The notes beneath the pieces were generated by a model, which saw only the letters and a list, made by a program, of their open reading frames with translations, was not told where the DNA came from and made no database searches. Below, one piece after another: positions 44,844 to 46,575 of a stretch of 46,575 bases of DNA. The position numbers and the translations under genes were made by a program. Numbering within the stretch: position 1 is the first letter of the stretch; each line of letters opens with the position of its first letter. This DNA is from Deltaproteobacteria bacterium. GTDB taxonomy: Bacteria; Myxococcota; UBA727; VGSZ01. The stretch covers positions 1 to 46,575 of the forward strand of contig VGSZ01000011.1 in the NCBI GenBank assembly GCA_016874845.1, written 5' to 3'.

Positions 44844-45802
44844 GTCCCCCCCGCGTCGCGCGCCCCGACGGCCTCGGCGCCGAGAGGCTCGACCGCGCCC
44901 GGTGTCGGGCCGCGGGACTGCGCGACGATCCGCTGCAGCCGCCGCAGCTCGGCCTCGAGCACCGGAAGCGGCGGGATCTGGTGGTCACGCTCGAGCAGAA
45001 TTGGCGGGAGCGCGAGCCCTGCGTTGCGGATCCGCGCCAGGGTGCGCGCGAGCAGGTCGTAGACCGGGCCGGCGACGGCCTCGCCGTGGGTGTCGAGCAG
45101 CAGCGTCGGGGAGCCGTCGTCGGCACGCTGCTGCACGAGGTGGCCGGCGACGTGGATCTGCACGATGCGCTCGAGCGGCAGGCGTGCGACGTAGTCGTCG
45201 CTGTCGAAGCCGAAGTTCACCGCGTTGACGTAGACGTTGTTGACGTCGAGGAGCAGCAGGCAGTCGGCGGCCTCGACCACGCGCCGCACGAAGCCGGGTT
45301 CATCGAGCGCTGCGACACCGGCCGGCGTAGGCGCGCGCAGATACGCCGAGATGTTCTCGACGGCCACCGGCAGCCCGAGGCGCTCGCGCAGCAGCCGCAC
45401 GCGCGCCGCGACGCGCGCGACGGCTTCTTCGGTGTGCGGCAAGGGCAACAGGTCGTGCACCTCAGCGCTGGCGACGTGGGTGAAGCAAAGGTGGTCAGAG
45501 TACCAGCGCGCGCCATGGCGCCGCAGGAAGGCGCCGAGCGCATCGATCAGGTCTTCGTCGACAGGGGCCGCGCCGGCGAGGTCGCCGCACAATCCGTGGC
45601 TGACGACGGGCCAGCGCTCGGTGGCCGCGGCCAGGCGTCGCCCGCGGGCCCCACCGACGCGGAGATGGTTCTCGGGCGCCACCTCGACGAAGCTGGCCGC
45701 GGTCGTCTCGGCGGCCAGCAGCGCCTCGGCGAGCCCGGCCCGGAAGCCCAGACCGACGGCTCCCGCCAGCGGCCCCACGATGTCACTCTGTATCAGGGCC
45801 AT
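44840..45802 (-). CDS. DUF692/MNIO-family iron enzyme, locus 2 (BufB-like)
   Basis: The 320-residue protein is a textbook DUF692 barrel: GLGFRAGLAE, FVEVAPENH, PVVSHGL, YSDHLCF, VAVENISAYL, LLLDVNNVYVNAVNFGFD, QIHVAGH, LLDTHGEAV and LLERDHQIPPL, which together carry the His/Asp/Glu/Asn iron ligands. BufB-type members convert Cys in exported bufferin precursors to modified, metal-binding forms. ATG 45800-45802 has GGAG 8 bases upstream. Coupled to the HvfC-type gene; the I9-like exported protein precedes it by 43 bp. All ligands look intact, unlike locus 1 where some positions differ. Confidence 0.95.
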   Translation of the reverse strand: MALIQSDIVGPLAGAVGLGFRAGLAEALLAAETTAASFVEVAPENHLRVGGARGRRLAAATERWPVVSHGLCGDLAGAAPVDEDLIDALGAFLRRHGARWYSDHLCFTHVASAEVHDLLPLPHTEEAVARVAARVRLLRERLGLPVAVENISAYLRAPTPAGVAALDEPGFVRRVVEAADCLLLLDVNNVYVNAVNFGFDSDDYVARLPLERIVQIHVAGHLVQQRADDGSPTLLLDTHGEAVAGPVYDLLARTLARIRNAGLALPPILLERDHQIPPLPVLEAELRRLQRIVAQSRGPTPGAVEPLGAEAVGARDAGGT

Positions 45803-45845
45803 GAAGAGGCTCCGCTCGACGGTGAGGCGCGCTCACGCCTCCGAT

Positions 45846-46334
45846 TCACTGCAGCGGGACGTCGGGCACGACGGCGGCGATGCCCGGCAGCGCCCGCACC
45901 GCGGACACCTGCTCGGGCGGCAGTTCGACGGTGAGCTGCCCGGACATCCACCAACGCTCGACAACGCGGGCGTTGACGCCGGCGAGCGCGGCCTCGACGT
46001 CGGGGCGCGTCAGCGCGGCGCGCTTCTGCTCGACGTAGCCGGCGACCGCCGCGGGGTCTTCCTTCAGGAGCTTACGGTAGTCGCCCAGGTCGGGCGTCGC
46101 GGCGGCGAGCGTGACGACGAAGCGCTGTCGTCCACCGCTGCGGGCGGCGACAGGGGCCCGCAAATCACCCAGCGGATCGTCGGCGCACGCGCCGGCGGCT
46201 CCAAGCGGCGCGAGACCAAGCGCCACGCCGAGCGCACAAGCAGCGGTCAACAACCAGCCGCGCGCACGCAGCGACCGGCCCCGACCCGACGGCGCTGCGG
46301 AAGAACAGGCGGATCGCGTGGGCGCACAGTGCAT
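45846..46334 (-). CDS. Exported inhibitor-I9/prodomain-like protein upstream of MNIO locus 2
   Basis: I start at ATG 46332-46334 (162 residues), which places a signal peptide near the N-terminus (SLRARGWLLTAACALGVALG, ending near GAAGAC); an ATG 33 codons upstream only adds unlikely sequence. The mature part begins ADDPLGDLRAP and ends with LTVELPPEQVSAVRALPGIA and VVPDVPLQ, the closing strand-helix-strand of subtilisin propeptides and I9 inhibitors (VS.E.V..L...P.V..V.PD). No S8 protease domain follows: the frame stops there. Only one Cys, at the likely cleavage site, so it is not a Cys-rich bufferin; a weak lipoprotein site (AGAC) is possible. 43 bp before the MNIO gene on the same strand. 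Confidence 0.7.
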   Translation of the reverse strand: MHCAPTRSACSSAAPSGRGRSLRARGWLLTAACALGVALGLAPLGAAGACADDPLGDLRAPVAARSGGRQRFVVTLAAATPDLGDYRKLLKEDPAAVAGYVEQKRAALTRPDVEAALAGVNARVVERWWMSGQLTVELPPEQVSAVRALPGIAAVVPDVPLQ

Positions 46335-46559
46335 CCGGGCGAAAGAAAGCACGAACGACCGAGACGCGTAAAGCGCCCCGGAGCTTTGTGGCGGAATCCG
46401 CGCGCGGGCTCGCACGACGAGCGCCGTGGTCATCGCCGGTTCGACGCCGAACGACTTGGCGCGAGGCGGAGCGACGGACGACGGTCTGTCCGCATTGGAC
46501 CTTTCCTTTCGCCGGCGTGGCCTGCTATGCGCCGAAAGTCCCGATCTCGGAGTGGATGG

Positions 46560-46575
46560 ATGCGACTTCTGCCGT
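46560..46575 (+). CDS. Possible start of a + strand gene at the window edge
   Basis: ATG 46560 (MRLLP...) has GGAG 7 bases upstream and begins with residues that could open a signal peptide. Only five codons are visible. The 225 bp before it, divergent from the I9-like gene, hold no other feature I can support. Confidence 0.3.

Noticed and set aside
45846-46433. Bufferin-type Cys-rich precursor upstream of the second MNIO gene
   Set aside because: After the signal peptide only one Cys remains and the fold reads as an I9/propeptide domain.

Overview
The window is 46.6 kb of very G+C-rich DNA (about 70 % by eye) densely packed with single-copy chromosomal genes on both strands. I see no tRNA, rRNA, CRISPR array, transposase, integrase or phage gene. 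The mix fits a Gram-negative bacterium of the Myxococcota or a nearby delta-proteobacterial lineage: an FHA-GGDEF protein, a giant ATPase/TPR/sigma-54 activator, an FHA domain fused to a Wzz-type co-polymerase, OPX and TonB-type envelope proteins, a parvulin lipoprotein and two DUF692 (MNIO) operons. This is a judgement from gene content and codon style; no marker was compared with a database.

Layout. 1-1956 (-): a DUF692/MNIO enzyme, its partner protein and the start of a DUF493 gene. 2069-3025 (+): prs. 3133-5837 (-): an exported redox-flavoured operon made of a DsbA-like thioredoxin, a Lys-rich-repeat exported protein with a beta-domain, and a cytochrome-c-like protein without a haem motif. 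5997-9158 (+): an FHA-GGDEF diguanylate cyclase and an HExxH metallopeptidase. 9082-10864 (-): ribA-mtnA. 11154-16989 (+): the sigma-54 activator and pyrG. 17084-19021 (-): an OPX lipoprotein and a QxxRW glycosyltransferase with a polyserine tail. 19240-23697: fur (+), an rplC standing alone (-), a zinc-ribbon protein with a duplicated module, an XRE-cupin regulator and superoxide dismutase (+). 23814-29754: a small membrane protein, tig (-), a TonB-type protein, a DEDDh exonuclease (-), a 53-residue membrane protein and an MFS transporter. 29813-32343 (-): ubiB-pgeF. 32467-35257 (+): der and a YihY-like protein. 35297-39895 (-): an FHA-Wzz protein, a parvulin PPIase lipoprotein and a degenerate M20-peptidase-like lipoprotein. 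40185-44047 (+): a GT4 glycosyltransferase, an MscS channel with a cyclic-nucleotide-binding domain, and a FliA/WhiG-type sigma factor. 44085-46334 (-): a second MNIO enzyme with an HvfC-type partner, preceded by an exported inhibitor-I9-like protein. A + strand gene probably begins at the last 16 bases.

How the genes connect. Housekeeping (prs, pyrG, ribA, mtnA, rplC, tig, der, pgeF, ubiB) is interleaved with envelope and exopolysaccharide functions (OPX + GT2; FHA-Wzz + GT4) and with signalling by c-di-GMP, phospho-threonine (FHA), cyclic nucleotides and sigma-54. Post-translational modification is represented twice by MNIO-partner pairs, neither next to a recognisable Cys-rich precursor.

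No gene-free stretch exceeds 300 bases. The two longest, 10865-11153 and 39896-40184, are described as separate entries. Promoters in this base composition are weak calls and are scored low; inverted repeats were read base by base.
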